This document shows positions 13,972 to 23,384 of a stretch of 44,949 nucleotides of DNA, one piece after another (within the stretch, counting starts at the first letter, position 1; each line of letters starts with the position of its first letter). The stretch is from positions 89,437-134,385 of the forward strand of contig JAIXOE010000028.1 of NCBI GenBank assembly GCA_027486895.1. Direction: 5' to 3'. The translations under genes were made by a program, and so were the position numbers. Source of the stretch: Sphingomonadales bacterium (GTDB lineage: Bacteria > Pseudomonadota > Alphaproteobacteria > Sphingomonadales > Sphingomonadaceae). The notes under the pieces are model-generated. The model saw only the letters and a program-made list of their open reading frames with translations. It did not search any database and was not told the origin of the DNA.

Positions 13972-16790
13972 CAGAAGTTGACGCGGATGCCACCTGAATA
14001 ACGGCGACCAAACCGTTCCCATTCAATCGTATATCGGCTGGTGAACGGGGTCGAAACGCCCTGCGCATTCAGGATATTCGATGGATCGGAATAGCGACGG
14101 CCAGGATTGTTCAGCAAGTTCGCCGCATCGAAAAAGATTTCTATGCCATTTGATACTTCATACCGTGCGGAAAAATCGAGCTCATCATCTTCTCCCCAAT
14201 AGGTATCACCTGCGCTATCAAGATTGTCGGCAAAACCATCTGCCCATGTCGTCCGGTTCTGGTACTGCAACCGCAGCGATAGACCGTACTTCTCATAATA
14301 AGCGCCGACATTGTAAACGACCTGAGAAGTACCGGGCAGCGGCACCTTGCGCTCGGGTGAGATGATCGCACCTGCCGCATCAAGCACCGCTGGCTTCGTT
14401 ACTTCGCTGTCATTGTACGTCGCATTTGCAGTGATACCGAAGCCGCCCATCCAATCGGGCAAGCCGAGATCGCTTACATAAGGCTCCAACTGGAACTGAG
14501 CAGCGGCTTCCATACCGAATACACGGCCTGAACCGCCGTTGGTAATCCCACTGAACGCGTACGCCGAGCGATCAATTCCGTTGCTGTCGAGTGCGTTTGA
14601 ACCAAATGTGCTGCGCGAGGTATACAATACATCCTCTACCTTTTTGTAGAAGGCACCGAGCATGAAATAGCCCTGTGGCTGGACATAATATTCATAATAG
14701 GCATCAACACCATAAGAACGCTCTGGCTTAACTCCGGGGTTACCGCCGGAGATACGCTGGTTGCTGTCATCAACGACTACGTTCGGACGCAATTGATCAT
14801 AATCGGCACGCGCAGCGCCGCTGGTGAAGCCAACGCGCAGCTTTGTGTCGCTTTCGACGTCAAAATTGAGGTGCAAGCTCGGGAACACTAGTGTTCCGGT
14901 ATTTTCGGCAGTTACTGGCGCCATGACTGTACCAATCGTGGCGACCGCAGTGCCGCGGTTCTTCACACGCTCAATACGCGCGCCGCCCACAGCTGAACCC
15001 CAGTCATAGCGCACAGTCCCCATCAGGTAACCGGCCATAACCTGTTCCTGCACGTCGTAGATATTCCCGAGCGCTGGGTTGAAGACGAAATTGTTGCGGG
15101 CCGCGTCACTTGCTGCACGCATTTTATCCGCGTCGAAATAGCGGAAGGTATAACCCATCGGTATCTTGCCCTTGAACGGCGTATCAAGGCTGAAACCATT
15201 GTAGCTGGTGGGGATGCCAATCGTCGCAAACTGTGCTGCGGTATTCAGCAGGATGTTGCTTTCATCGACTATTTTGGTGCGCTGATCAAATTGGAACCCG
15301 GCTTTTAAAACCGCATCGCCGCCCAAAAATTCGGTCTCGCGCGAAACGACAAATTTCGCAGTGTAGGCCTTTGTGGTGTCAACGGCATCGAGTATGTTCA
15401 GCGACGTCAGCGGCTTTGTGAAGCTGTCGATGTCGGTGACCGGTGTGCCAGCCTGATAACGCGTTGGGCCACTCAACTGAACCGTAGTGAACAAACGCAA
15501 ACGCGCAAAGTTCGGGTCGGTAAAGTCATAGGCAACCGTTGGACGCAGGTTACGCGTGCTTGGGCTATCCCACGAGGTTTCGCCAACAACAGAACGGTCG
15601 TCTTTTGATTCTGTGTAATTACCAAGCCAGTTCAATTTCCAGCCATCGCCAAATTCATGCGCGCCTTCGATTGTGTTGGTGAAGATCGATTGTTCAAATG
15701 CACGAAGCGTTGAGCGCTGACGAATATCGATGCCGTAGATGGTGCCTTGGAAGGGTGTGTTTCCAATACAGACATCTGCGTACCCAGTGGTCGTTGGCGT
15801 CGGGTTTACCCCAGTTCCACACGCGGCCGTATTAGCCACCAGATCACCCTGACGGTCATCGAGGTCGAAGCGGTAGTTGTCGCGCATTTCGTCGTCGGTG
15901 AAGGTCGTGTAGATTGAACGCAGCGAAATGGTGTTATCGGCGTCAGGCTTCCAATCCAGTCTACCCGACAATGACCAGTTGCGGCGTGTCAAACGGTATA
16001 GCTTGTTTTCGGTTTCGTGCGCCCAGAAGCGGTTGATTGCGCCGGGGCGCTGATCCTGCGCCACCCGTTCGAAGTCGGTTTCGAAATTGTCAGTAATCAT
16101 AGCGCGCTGATAATAGCTGCCCGACACAAGCACACCGATTTCGCCTTCGCCAGCAGGGACACGCGTCGAAACGACGGCCGAGCCTTCATATTGGGGGCGG
16201 TTGCCAAGCTCGGCGATGCCGTAGCCAGCCTTGCCTGCAAAATGGAACCCGTCATAATCGAACGCGGATCGCGTGATGACATTGACGTTACCCGATACGG
16301 TTTCGCCTGGCATGTCGGGTGTTACGGCCTTTGATACGACGATTTGCGCCGCAATTGCCGAAGGGATGGAGTCAAACCGCGCATCGCGGCCTTCGGGACT
16401 GACGACGTTGATGCCGTCGAACGACAATGTGGTCCAATAGTTCGGCGCGCCGCGGATGCTGATATAGCGCGCTTGTCCTTGGTCGCGTTCAACCGCGACA
16501 CCGGGAAGACGGCCCGTCGCCTGCGCGATGTTTTGGTCAGGAAGGCGGCCAGCCGCGTCCGAAGACACAACGCTAACTAGGGAGTCTGAATTTTTCTGCG
16601 CCTGCAAAGCGGCAGCTTCTGATTCTGCAATTGGTCTTGAGCCTGTGACGACGATTGCGTCACCATCTGCTTCATCTGCAACGGGCGCTACCTGTGCTAT
16701 GGCGGCAACTGGCAAGATTGCCAGTACCGCAGCGCTGCAAAGCATTGCGTTACGAACAAATGCGCGCGAATTCGTGAACCGACTTTGCAT
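13971..16790 (-). CDS. TonB-dependent receptor coupled to phytase
   Basis: Outer-membrane active transporter, 939 aa. It has a signal peptide of about 32 residues ending AIAQ, a short N-terminal stretch with IVVTGSR (46-52), a plug domain with 'GRLPGVAVERDQGQ' and 'SIRGAP', and a 22-strand barrel ending in phenylalanine (RVNF). It resembles the long TonB receptors of sphingomonads that take up organic substrates rather than classic siderophore receptors. It is the first gene of the receptor-phytase unit, so phytate or its products may be the cargo (inference). Upstream are three tandem Pho-box-like repeats and a TATACT -10. A G-run (GGGGGG) 6 nt before ATG serves as ribosome site. Confidence 0.92.
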   Translation of the reverse strand: MQSRFTNSRAFVRNAMLCSAAVLAILPVAAIAQVAPVADEADGDAIVVTGSRPIAESEAAALQAQKNSDSLVSVVSSDAAGRLPDQNIAQATGRLPGVAVERDQGQARYISIRGAPNYWTTLSFDGINVVSPEGRDARFDSIPSAIAAQIVVSKAVTPDMPGETVSGNVNVITRSAFDYDGFHFAGKAGYGIAELGNRPQYEGSAVVSTRVPAGEGEIGVLVSGSYYQRAMITDNFETDFERVAQDQRPGAINRFWAHETENKLYRLTRRNWSLSGRLDWKPDADNTISLRSIYTTFTDDEMRDNYRFDLDDRQGDLVANTAACGTGVNPTPTTTGYADVCIGNTPFQGTIYGIDIRQRSTLRAFEQSIFTNTIEGAHEFGDGWKLNWLGNYTESKDDRSVVGETSWDSPSTRNLRPTVAYDFTDPNFARLRLFTTVQLSGPTRYQAGTPVTDIDSFTKPLTSLNILDAVDTTKAYTAKFVVSRETEFLGGDAVLKAGFQFDQRTKIVDESNILLNTAAQFATIGIPTSYNGFSLDTPFKGKIPMGYTFRYFDADKMRAASDAARNNFVFNPALGNIYDVQEQVMAGYLMGTVRYDWGSAVGGARIERVKNRGTAVATIGTVMAPVTAENTGTLVFPSLHLNFDVESDTKLRVGFTSGAARADYDQLRPNVVVDDSNQRISGGNPGVKPERSYGVDAYYEYYVQPQGYFMLGAFYKKVEDVLYTSRSTFGSNALDSNGIDRSAYAFSGITNGGSGRVFGMEAAAQFQLEPYVSDLGLPDWMGGFGITANATYNDSEVTKPAVLDAAGAIISPERKVPLPGTSQVVYNVGAYYEKYGLSLRLQYQNRTTWADGFADNLDSAGDTYWGEDDELDFSARYEVSNGIEIFFDAANLLNNPGRRYSDPSNILNAQGVSTPFTSRYTIEWERFGRRYSGGIRVNF

Positions 16791-16853
16791 AAATTACCCC
16801 CCAAACGTGCCTCGATGAATACAAGGCCCATTAGGCAGGGGTTGTGACTCGTC

Positions 16854-16894
16854 AGTATATGAACGATGACAATTCAGGGACAATACTGTTACAA
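16854..16894 (-). promoter_or_regulatory. Candidate Pho box (three 11-bp repeats) with -10
   Basis: Read on the minus strand, three abutting 11-mers occur: TTGTAACAGTA (16894-16884), TTGTCCCTGAA (16883-16873) and TTGTCATCGTT (16872-16862). PhoB sites are built from 11-bp direct repeats of the type CTGTCAT plus four AT-rich bases, so both period and core fit. TATACT follows at 16859-16854; the middle repeat sits 18 nt from it, in the -35 position. The downstream genes encode a TonB receptor and a phytase, which are expected targets of phosphate starvation. Confidence 0.65.
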
Positions 16895-16897
16895 CAT

Positions 16898-16927
16898 TTG
16901 AAACTGCCGAAATTGCTGCCGTAAATA
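16898..16927 (+). promoter_or_regulatory. Candidate ppk promoter
   Basis: TTGAAA (16898-16903) and TAAATA (16922-16927) are 18 nt apart and point towards ppk. They lie 4 nt beyond the Pho-like repeats, so a regulator bound there could act on both divergent operons. Confidence 0.45.
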
Positions 16928-16979
16928 TGTAATGTTTTCATGCCACCTCGCGGTAGCCGTTTAAAAAGGATTGATTTTC

Positions 16980-19130
16980 GTGAAGCCCGTGCCCGCTTTA
17001 AGCAAAGTGAAACCGATGAAAATGCCTGCTGACGCACGCTATTTTAACCGCGAATTATCCTGGCTGAAGTTCAACGAACGCGTGCTGGAAGAAGCGTCGA
17101 ACCCGGCCCACCCGTTGCTTGAGCGGCTTCGGTTTTTGTCGATTTCCGGCACAAACTTGGATGAATTCTTCATGGTTCGCGTGGCTGGCCTGCGTGGCCA
17201 ACAGCAGCGGAAAATTGAAGAACTGTCGATTGACGGGCGCACCCCGTCTGAACAGCTTACCGCAACTGTCGCCGCAGCGGACCGGTTAATGATCCAGCAG
17301 CAAAAGCTGTGGCGCAAATTGATGCGCGAACTATCCGCAGAGGGCATCAAGATTGTTCAGCCATCCGCTATGGGCAAAAGTCTTCAAGCTGCGGTCGGAA
17401 AATATTTTCAGGAACAGATTCTCCCCGTTCTGACGCCGCAAGCGCTTGATCCGGCCCATCCGTTTCCGTTCATTCCCAATCAGGGCATCAGCCTGATTTT
17501 CGATATGCGCCGGAAAAACGATGGCGAAGTGGTTCGCCAGTTGGTGATGATCCCGCAGTCTCTGGCGCGCTTCATACGACTGCCTGGCCCCGGAACGCGC
17601 TTTGTGACGATTGAGGCTTTGATTAAGCATTTTGTCGGCCAGATGTTTCCGGACTATTTGCTTGTCGCTGCGGGCGCCTTCCGCGTTATCCGTGACAGCG
17701 ACATCGAGGTTGAGGAAGAGGCAGAAGACCTCGTTCGCTATTTCCGCAGCGCCATCAAGCGCCGCCGTCGTGGCCGCATCATTCGGCTTAAGCTGGAAAA
17801 AGGACTGCCGAACGAACTGGCGACTTTAATCCGGTCCGAGCTTGGCGCTGGCGCGTCGATCGTCGTCGAAACCGTCGGCTTTTTGGGCATTGGTGACCTT
17901 GGACAATTGGTAGACGAAGATCGGCCAACGTTGAAATTCCCGCCTTATTCACCGCGCTTCCCCGAACGTATCTTGGAACATGACGGCGACTGCTTTTCGG
18001 CGATCCGTCAGAAAGACATCGTCGTCCATCACCCCTATGAAAGCTTTGATGCTGTTCTCGCATTCTTGCAGCAGGCGGCGGTGGACCCGGACGTCGTTGC
18101 GATTAAGCAGACATTGTACCGCGCTGGCAAGCAATCCGCGGTCATTCGCGCGTTGTGCGAGGCCGCGGATGCAGGCAAATCTGTAACGGCTATCGTCGAA
18201 TTAAAAGCACGATTTGACGAAGAGCAGAACCTGCACTGGGCTTCACAACTCGAAAATTCCGGCGTGCAGGTGGTCTACGGCTTTGTCGACATGAAAACCC
18301 ACGCCAAGATATCGTTAGTCGTGCGGCGCGAGGCGGACGGTTTCCGGACCTATTGCCATTTGGGAACCGGCAATTATCACCCCATCACCGCGAAGGTGTA
18401 TACCGACATCAGCTTCTTCACGGCTGACCCACGCGTGGGGCATGATGCGGGGCAGATTTTCAATTACATCACAGGCTATATCCCGCCGACCGAACTCAAG
18501 CTTTTGACCATGAGTCCGCTTGGCCTGCGCGAGAAAATCATGTCGCTGATTGATGATGAAATCGCGCATGTTGCAGCAGGGCGCTCCGGCGCGGTGTGGG
18601 CAAAGCTGAACTCGTTGGTCGACAAGGCCGTTATCGACAAATTGTACGAAGCCAGCGAAGCGGGCGTCGAGATTGACCTGATTGTGCGCGGCATTTGCTG
18701 CCTGCGTCCGGGCGTTAAAGGCATGTCTTCGCGCATCCGGGTGAAGTCCGTGGTTGGACGTTTTCTTGAGCACAGCCGTATTTGGGCGATGGGCAATGGC
18801 GCAGACCTTCCCAACCCCGATGCAAAAGTGTTCATCTCTTCAGCAGACTGGATGTCGCGCAATTTCGACCGCCGTGTAGAATATATGTTGCCGATCGAAA
18901 ATCCGACAGTGCATGACCAAATTCTCGATCAGGTTATGGTTGCAAACCTGCTCGACAACCAGCAAAGCTGGATGCTGCGGTCAGACGGCCGGTACGAGCG
19001 AGTCAAAGCAGGAAAAATGCCTTTCAATTTGCACCATTACTTCATGACCAACGCGTCGCTTTCAGGACGCGGAGGCGCGCTTGCCGATGACAAGAAGGTT
19101 CCAACCCTGAGCCTCGTCCGACAGCGATGA
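16980..19130 (+). CDS. ppk1: Polyphosphate kinase 1
   Basis: Reversibly polymerises the ATP gamma-phosphate into polyphosphate. I chose GTG 16980 (716 aa), preceded by AAAAGGA at a 9-nt spacing; TTG 16971 touches the SD and ATG 17016 lacks one. Order: N domain (RYFNRELSWLKFNERVLEEA), head domain, then two catalytic C domains. The phosphorylated His is H441 in the THAK motif and the second conserved His is H460 in HLGTGNYHP, spaced 19 residues apart as in the E. coli enzyme. ppx overlaps its stop by 4 nt (ATGA). It is divergent from the receptor-phytase operon. Confidence 0.96.
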   Translation: MKPVPALSKVKPMKMPADARYFNRELSWLKFNERVLEEASNPAHPLLERLRFLSISGTNLDEFFMVRVAGLRGQQQRKIEELSIDGRTPSEQLTATVAAADRLMIQQQKLWRKLMRELSAEGIKIVQPSAMGKSLQAAVGKYFQEQILPVLTPQALDPAHPFPFIPNQGISLIFDMRRKNDGEVVRQLVMIPQSLARFIRLPGPGTRFVTIEALIKHFVGQMFPDYLLVAAGAFRVIRDSDIEVEEEAEDLVRYFRSAIKRRRRGRIIRLKLEKGLPNELATLIRSELGAGASIVVETVGFLGIGDLGQLVDEDRPTLKFPPYSPRFPERILEHDGDCFSAIRQKDIVVHHPYESFDAVLAFLQQAAVDPDVVAIKQTLYRAGKQSAVIRALCEAADAGKSVTAIVELKARFDEEQNLHWASQLENSGVQVVYGFVDMKTHAKISLVVRREADGFRTYCHLGTGNYHPITAKVYTDISFFTADPRVGHDAGQIFNYITGYIPPTELKLLTMSPLGLREKIMSLIDDEIAHVAAGRSGAVWAKLNSLVDKAVIDKLYEASEAGVEIDLIVRGICCLRPGVKGMSSRIRVKSVVGRFLEHSRIWAMGNGADLPNPDAKVFISSADWMSRNFDRRVEYMLPIENPTVHDQILDQVMVANLLDNQQSWMLRSDGRYERVKAGKMPFNLHHYFMTNASLSGRGGALADDKKVPTLSLVRQR

Positions 19131-20590
19131 AGGCGGTGCGTCAGGCCGTCATCGATATTGGCTCCAACACAGTTCGACTTGTCGTTTACGCAGGGCTGCC
19201 GCGTGCGCCGATGCCGATTTACAATGAAAAAAGCCGTGTAAAGCTGGGCGCCTGCCTGGCTGGCGATGGCATCATCGACAAGGCGACGATGAAAAAGGCG
19301 TTGGCCGCTCTTGCGCGCTTTGAAACGCTGGCGAGAGCCATGAAGGTCGACACCATGCGCGTTGTCGCCACCGCAGCCACACGAGAGGCTAAAAATGGCC
19401 GCGAGCTGGTGGAGAAGGCAGCAGCGCTTGGTATCCGCGTAGATGTGCTTGACGGCGATGCCGAGGCAACGGCTGCGGGGCTTGGGATATTGAGCGATAA
19501 CCCGCACGCCAATGGATATGTCGGTGATCTTGGCGGTGGCAGCCTTGAGCTCATTCGCATTGCGGACGGGAAACTTGGTTCGCGCGTATCCCTGCCCCTT
19601 GGCACGTTGCGGCATGACATATTGAAGGGCAAAACGACCAAACAGATTACGCAGATGCTGCGCGATGATATTGCTGCCGCAATGGGTAAGGGTGATTTTC
19701 CCATAGAAACCGGCCTTCCATTTTACATGATTGGTGGATCGTGGCGGACGTTTGCGCGGCTCCACATGCACGAGAGCGGATACCCCCTGACGATCCTGTC
19801 CAATTACGAAATGCCAGCCGACGCGCCAGAATTGATGATGGCGGTGATTAACGACAAGGACGCCCTAACCCGATCCAACGTCGTTGCCGCGGGCCGTATT
19901 TCTGCGTTGCCGGGCGCGAATGCCTTATTGGCTGGCATTGCGGGTCTGTTAAAACCCAGCAAGCTCGTCACCAGCATTTATGGTCTGCGCGAGGGACTAT
20001 TGTTTGAACAGCTTAGCCCCTCCGAGCGCCAGCAAGACCCGCTTATCGCTGCGGCACGATTTGAAGGCGAACGGCTTGGCCGCTTTCCATTTCATGGTGA
20101 TGCGTTGGCAGAATGGATTGCGCCTGTATTTGCGGGACAAAGCCCCCATGACGCGCGGCTGTGCCGCGCGGCTTGCCTACTTTCCGACAGCGTGTGGAAC
20201 GTAAACCCTGAATATCGCGCTGACCATGCATTGGATCTGGCACTGGACGGCAGCTGGCCCGGCGTGAACGCAAATGATCGCGCCGTGATAGCAGCTGCCC
20301 TGTGGACGGTGCATGCGGGTAAGCGAACATTGCCGGAAATGCTGACTGCCTTGGCTAAGCCGGGCGCGCTGGCTCAGGCCGTTATCTGGGGCCTCGCAAT
20401 CCGTCTCGCGCACCGGCTTGATGGCGGCACAGGCGGCGCGCTGGCCGACAGCCGGATTGACGGCGATGGCAGCATATTGCGCCTTCACCTCAGCCGTTCG
20501 GCCGTGCGGCTTCAGTCCAACAGCGTCCAGCGCCGGTTACAGGCACTGGGCGAAGCGCTTGGTTATAAGCAGTCCGAAATCACTGGCTGA
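19127..20590 (+). CDS. ppx: Exopolyphosphatase / Ppx-GppA phosphatase
   Basis: Hydrolyses terminal phosphate from polyphosphate, or pppGpp in GppA relatives. The 487 aa carry the ASKHA phosphate-1 motif DIGSNTVRLVVY (from D10) and the DLGGGS loop (134-139). A C-terminal helical HD-like extension shows 'SDSVWNVNPEYRADHALDLAL'. ATGA overlap with ppk1 indicates a coupled pair that makes and breaks polyphosphate. The gene ends 15 nt before the convergent aldo/keto reductase. Confidence 0.93.
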   Translation: MKAVRQAVIDIGSNTVRLVVYAGLPRAPMPIYNEKSRVKLGACLAGDGIIDKATMKKALAALARFETLARAMKVDTMRVVATAATREAKNGRELVEKAAALGIRVDVLDGDAEATAAGLGILSDNPHANGYVGDLGGGSLELIRIADGKLGSRVSLPLGTLRHDILKGKTTKQITQMLRDDIAAAMGKGDFPIETGLPFYMIGGSWRTFARLHMHESGYPLTILSNYEMPADAPELMMAVINDKDALTRSNVVAAGRISALPGANALLAGIAGLLKPSKLVTSIYGLREGLLFEQLSPSERQQDPLIAAARFEGERLGRFPFHGDALAEWIAPVFAGQSPHDARLCRAACLLSDSVWNVNPEYRADHALDLALDGSWPGVNANDRAVIAAALWTVHAGKRTLPEMLTALAKPGALAQAVIWGLAIRLAHRLDGGTGGALADSRIDGDGSILRLHLSRSAVRLQSNSVQRRLQALGEALGYKQSEITG

Positions 20591-20605
20591 CCACCGCGAA
20601 CGGAG

Positions 20606-21625
20606 TCACCCCATCGGATATAAGATTTCTTTCGTTACCTTATGAACAGCGGTCATGACTTCGGCGCTGAGCGTCAGATCAATGGCAGCAAAGATATCGT
20701 CCAACTGATCCTCGGTGCTGACACCAACGATGGTCGACGCGACAAAGTCATGTTGCTTTGACCAAGCGGTAGCCAACGTTACCGGCGACATGCCAGCTTC
20801 CTTCGCAATCTCGACAATCCGCATTGTGCTCTCAAGCGCCCGCGGCCCGGCAAAGCGTTGCGCCATTTCGGCCTGACGTGCGCCAGCCATTTCCAGATAG
20901 CGTGAGAAACGTGCGCCTTCTGGCCGTGCGCCGTCGAGATATTTGCCCGACAATACGCCGCCGCCCAATGGCGAATAAGGAAGCAGTGAGACGCCTTCCT
21001 GACGGCACACTTGCTTCAGTTCATCTTCAAACCGGCGGTTGTTGATCGAGAAGTTATTCTGGATGCTGTGATAGCGTGCCGAGCCAAGGCGTTCCGAGGT
21101 CGCCAACGACTTCATCAAGCCATAGCTCGTTTCATTAGAACAACCCAGAACGCGTACTTTTCCGGCGCGCACCAGTTCGTCCAGCGTCTCCATGGTTTCA
21201 TCATAACCGGTGCCATGATCGGGCCAGTGGGTCTGGTACAAATCGATATAGTCGGTCTGCAGTCGGCGCAGGCTTTCTTCGACAGCAGTAATGATGTTGT
21301 GACGATCAAGCGCGGTCATGCCGCCGCGTTTGGGGGATTTGAACCAAGTGTGGCTTGGACCGGATACTTTTGTTGCCATGATTATGGCATCGCGGTTTTT
21401 GCCCTTCATCCAGCGACCGACAATGTCCTCTGTCCGGCCAACCCATTTGATGTCTGGTGGCACAGGATAGCCTTCGGCGGTGTCAAAGAAGTTGATGCCG
21501 GTATCAAGGCAGCGGTCGAGTATTCTATGCGCGTGCGCTTCATCAGTTTGCGACCCGAATGTCATCGTCCCCATGCAGATATCTGAGACGTAAACCGCAC
21601 TTTTACCAATACGACGATGTTCCAT
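20606..21625 (-). CDS. Aldo/keto reductase
   Basis: NADPH-dependent oxidoreductase of the aldo/keto reductase superfamily, 339 aa. The catalytic tetrad is visible: D48 and Y53 in FFDTAEGYP, K86 in ATKVSG and H133 in YQTHWPDHG. The length and the 'RTEDIVGRWMKGKNRDAIIMATKV' region fit the Tas/YghZ-type branch. The start is ATG 21625 with GGGAGA upstream; the longer frame to 21658 starts inside ubiA. The physiological substrate is unknown. It overlaps nothing functionally related; ubiA lies 10 nt upstream on the same strand. Confidence 0.9.
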   Translation of the reverse strand: MEHRRIGKSAVYVSDICMGTMTFGSQTDEAHAHRILDRCLDTGINFFDTAEGYPVPPDIKWVGRTEDIVGRWMKGKNRDAIIMATKVSGPSHTWFKSPKRGGMTALDRHNIITAVEESLRRLQTDYIDLYQTHWPDHGTGYDETMETLDELVRAGKVRVLGCSNETSYGLMKSLATSERLGSARYHSIQNNFSINNRRFEDELKQVCRQEGVSLLPYSPLGGGVLSGKYLDGARPEGARFSRYLEMAGARQAEMAQRFAGPRALESTMRIVEIAKEAGMSPVTLATAWSKQHDFVASTIVGVSTEDQLDDIFAAIDLTLSAEVMTAVHKVTKEILYPMG

Positions 21626-21635
21626 ATTCTTCTCC

Positions 21636-22547
21636 CTAATATTGTCCGGCCGCACCAACGACCAAAAAAGCTAGCGCAGCGAGTAACCCCGTCATCCGGT
21701 TTGATCTGAAATGACCAAGGGCGTTGCTGCCATCGGCCCGTAATGAAGTCACTTGCATAACCAGATGAAAGGCGACGGGTACAAGCGCAACCAAAGCCTG
21801 TTTTTCGGGCCTGACGCTCCAGATGGCCATGCCCCAGCCAGATATTGCCAAGATATAGAATGCAGTTACCCCTGCCCGCACGCTGCCGCCCAAGCGCAAT
21901 GCGCTCGACTTGATGCCCACCAGCGCGTCATCTTCGCGGTCCTGCATGGCATAGATCGTGTCATAGCCCACAACCCAGAATATCGTGCCCGCGTAGAGCC
22001 AGAACATTGCTGCATCAGCCTGACCCGTAATCGCAACCCAGCCAACCAACGCGCCCCAGCTGAACACCAACCCAAGCCAAAGCTGGGGCCACCACGTAAT
22101 GCGTTTCATAAATGGGTATGCCGCGACAAGCAGAAGGCTTCCCAGCGCCAGAAGCTGGGCGTTGAGGTTCAGCTGCAGCAAAACAGTCAGTCCGACCAGC
22201 GCCAGCAAGATTAGCCAAGCCCATGCCGCTTTGCGTGAAATCAAACCGCTTGCCAACGGGCGGTTTGCAGTGCGCGCAACTTGCGCGTCGAGGTCACGAT
22301 CAATGATGTCGTTATACACACAGCCCGCGCCGCGCATCGCCACAGAGCCAAGCAACATCCACAGCGCCAAATCCCAACGCGCAATCAGCCCACCCGATAG
22401 CGCCAAGCCGAACACGCACGGCCAAAATAGCAGCCACCAGCCAATTGGCCGGTCAAAACGTGCCAGCAGCGCAAAGCCGCGTAGCTTTGCCGGGAGCAGT
22501 TTCATGATGCCGGTATATTCGCTGTCGGGCACAAAATGCGTGGTCAT
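21636..22547 (-). CDS. ubiA: 4-hydroxybenzoate polyprenyltransferase
   Basis: Integral membrane prenyltransferase that joins a polyprenyl chain to 4-hydroxybenzoate in ubiquinone biosynthesis. Two Asp-rich motifs bind the Mg-diphosphate: NDIIDRDLD (79-87) and YDTIYAMQDREDD (195-207). About eight to nine transmembrane helices are visible. I chose ATG 22547 (303 aa). The frame continues to ATG 22628, but that would leave only 3 nt to the divergent rsmE start and cross a perfect inverted repeat, so the shorter form is more likely. Confidence 0.93.
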   Translation of the reverse strand: MTTHFVPDSEYTGIMKLLPAKLRGFALLARFDRPIGWWLLFWPCVFGLALSGGLIARWDLALWMLLGSVAMRGAGCVYNDIIDRDLDAQVARTANRPLASGLISRKAAWAWLILLALVGLTVLLQLNLNAQLLALGSLLLVAAYPFMKRITWWPQLWLGLVFSWGALVGWVAITGQADAAMFWLYAGTIFWVVGYDTIYAMQDREDDALVGIKSSALRLGGSVRAGVTAFYILAISGWGMAIWSVRPEKQALVALVPVAFHLVMQVTSLRADGSNALGHFRSNRMTGLLAALAFLVVGAAGQY

Positions 22548-22576
22548 AGGAAGGCCCTGCCAAAATTTATCCCGTT

Positions 22577-22602
22577 CGTCATCTGGAAGTTGGCAGATGA
22601 CG
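22577..22602. repeat. Perfect 9-bp inverted repeat between ubiA and rsmE
   Basis: CGTCATCTG (22577-22585) and CAGATGACG (22594-22602) are exact reverse complements around an 8-nt loop. The element occupies the middle of the 84-nt divergent spacer and could be an operator shared by both genes or a leader hairpin. Confidence 0.5.
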
Positions 22603-22631
22603 CCACGGAGTTTTGTGTTTATGCGCATGCC

Positions 22632-23375
22632 ATGCCCGCAACACCCGCCTGGCCCCCAAAATCAACGCCGCGGCTGTTTGTCGAACAGCCGTTGGTCGAG
22701 GGCGCGACTTTAAACATCAGCGGCAACAGTGCCCATTACCTCATTAGCGTGATGCGTTTGAAAGAGGGTGCGCCCGTCAAATTGTTCGATGATGTTTCGG
22801 GTGAATATCTTGCGACAGTCACCGAAACGCACAAACGCGACGTCGTGCTGACAATCGGCGCCAAATTGCGTGACCGGGAATTTACGCCAGACCTTTGGAT
22901 TTGTCAGGCGCTTATCAAGAAAGATCGTTTCGACTGGATCGCCGAAAAAGCCTGCGAGCTTGGTATTTCGCGATTTGTGCCTGTGCTGACGGCACGTTGT
23001 GTTGTCGACAAGGTGAAGGAAGATCGGCTGCGCGCGCATATGGTCGAGGCTGCCGAACAATGCGAGCGGACAGCCTTACCCGTAATCGACCCGCTCTCTC
23101 GCATTGACGTAATGCTCGGAAAATGGCCGGCAGACCGGACCCTATATTTTTGCGATGAGCGCGGTGGCGAGCCTTTTGCAGATGCCATCCGTTCCGGCCC
23201 CGGCGCAATCCTCATTGGCCCTGAGGGCGGATTTACCGATAGTGAAAATGCCGCAATCCGGGCGCATCCTTGTGCACGGCCGGTGTCATTAGGTCCGCGC
23301 ATCTTGCGGGCTGATACAGCCGCTGTTGCCGCGATTTCTGTATGGATGTCCAAAAATGGCGATTGGGCCGCTTAG
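22632..23375 (+). CDS. rsmE: 16S rRNA m3U1498 methyltransferase
   Basis: SPOUT-class methyltransferase that modifies U1498 of 16S rRNA, 247 aa. The N-terminal PUA-like domain (RLFVEQPLVEGATLNISGNS, ending HYLISVMRLKEG) precedes the knotted SAM-binding core with LIGPEGGFTDSE and LGPRILRADTA. ATG 22632 is the natural start; the upstream in-frame extension to 22536 overlaps the ubiA 5' end. No strong Shine-Dalgarno is visible. Confidence 0.94.
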   Translation: MPATPAWPPKSTPRLFVEQPLVEGATLNISGNSAHYLISVMRLKEGAPVKLFDDVSGEYLATVTETHKRDVVLTIGAKLRDREFTPDLWICQALIKKDRFDWIAEKACELGISRFVPVLTARCVVDKVKEDRLRAHMVEAAEQCERTALPVIDPLSRIDVMLGKWPADRTLYFCDERGGEPFADAIRSGPGAILIGPEGGFTDSENAAIRAHPCARPVSLGPRILRADTAAVAAISVWMSKNGDWAA

Positions 23376-23384
23376 GCCCGTCGG

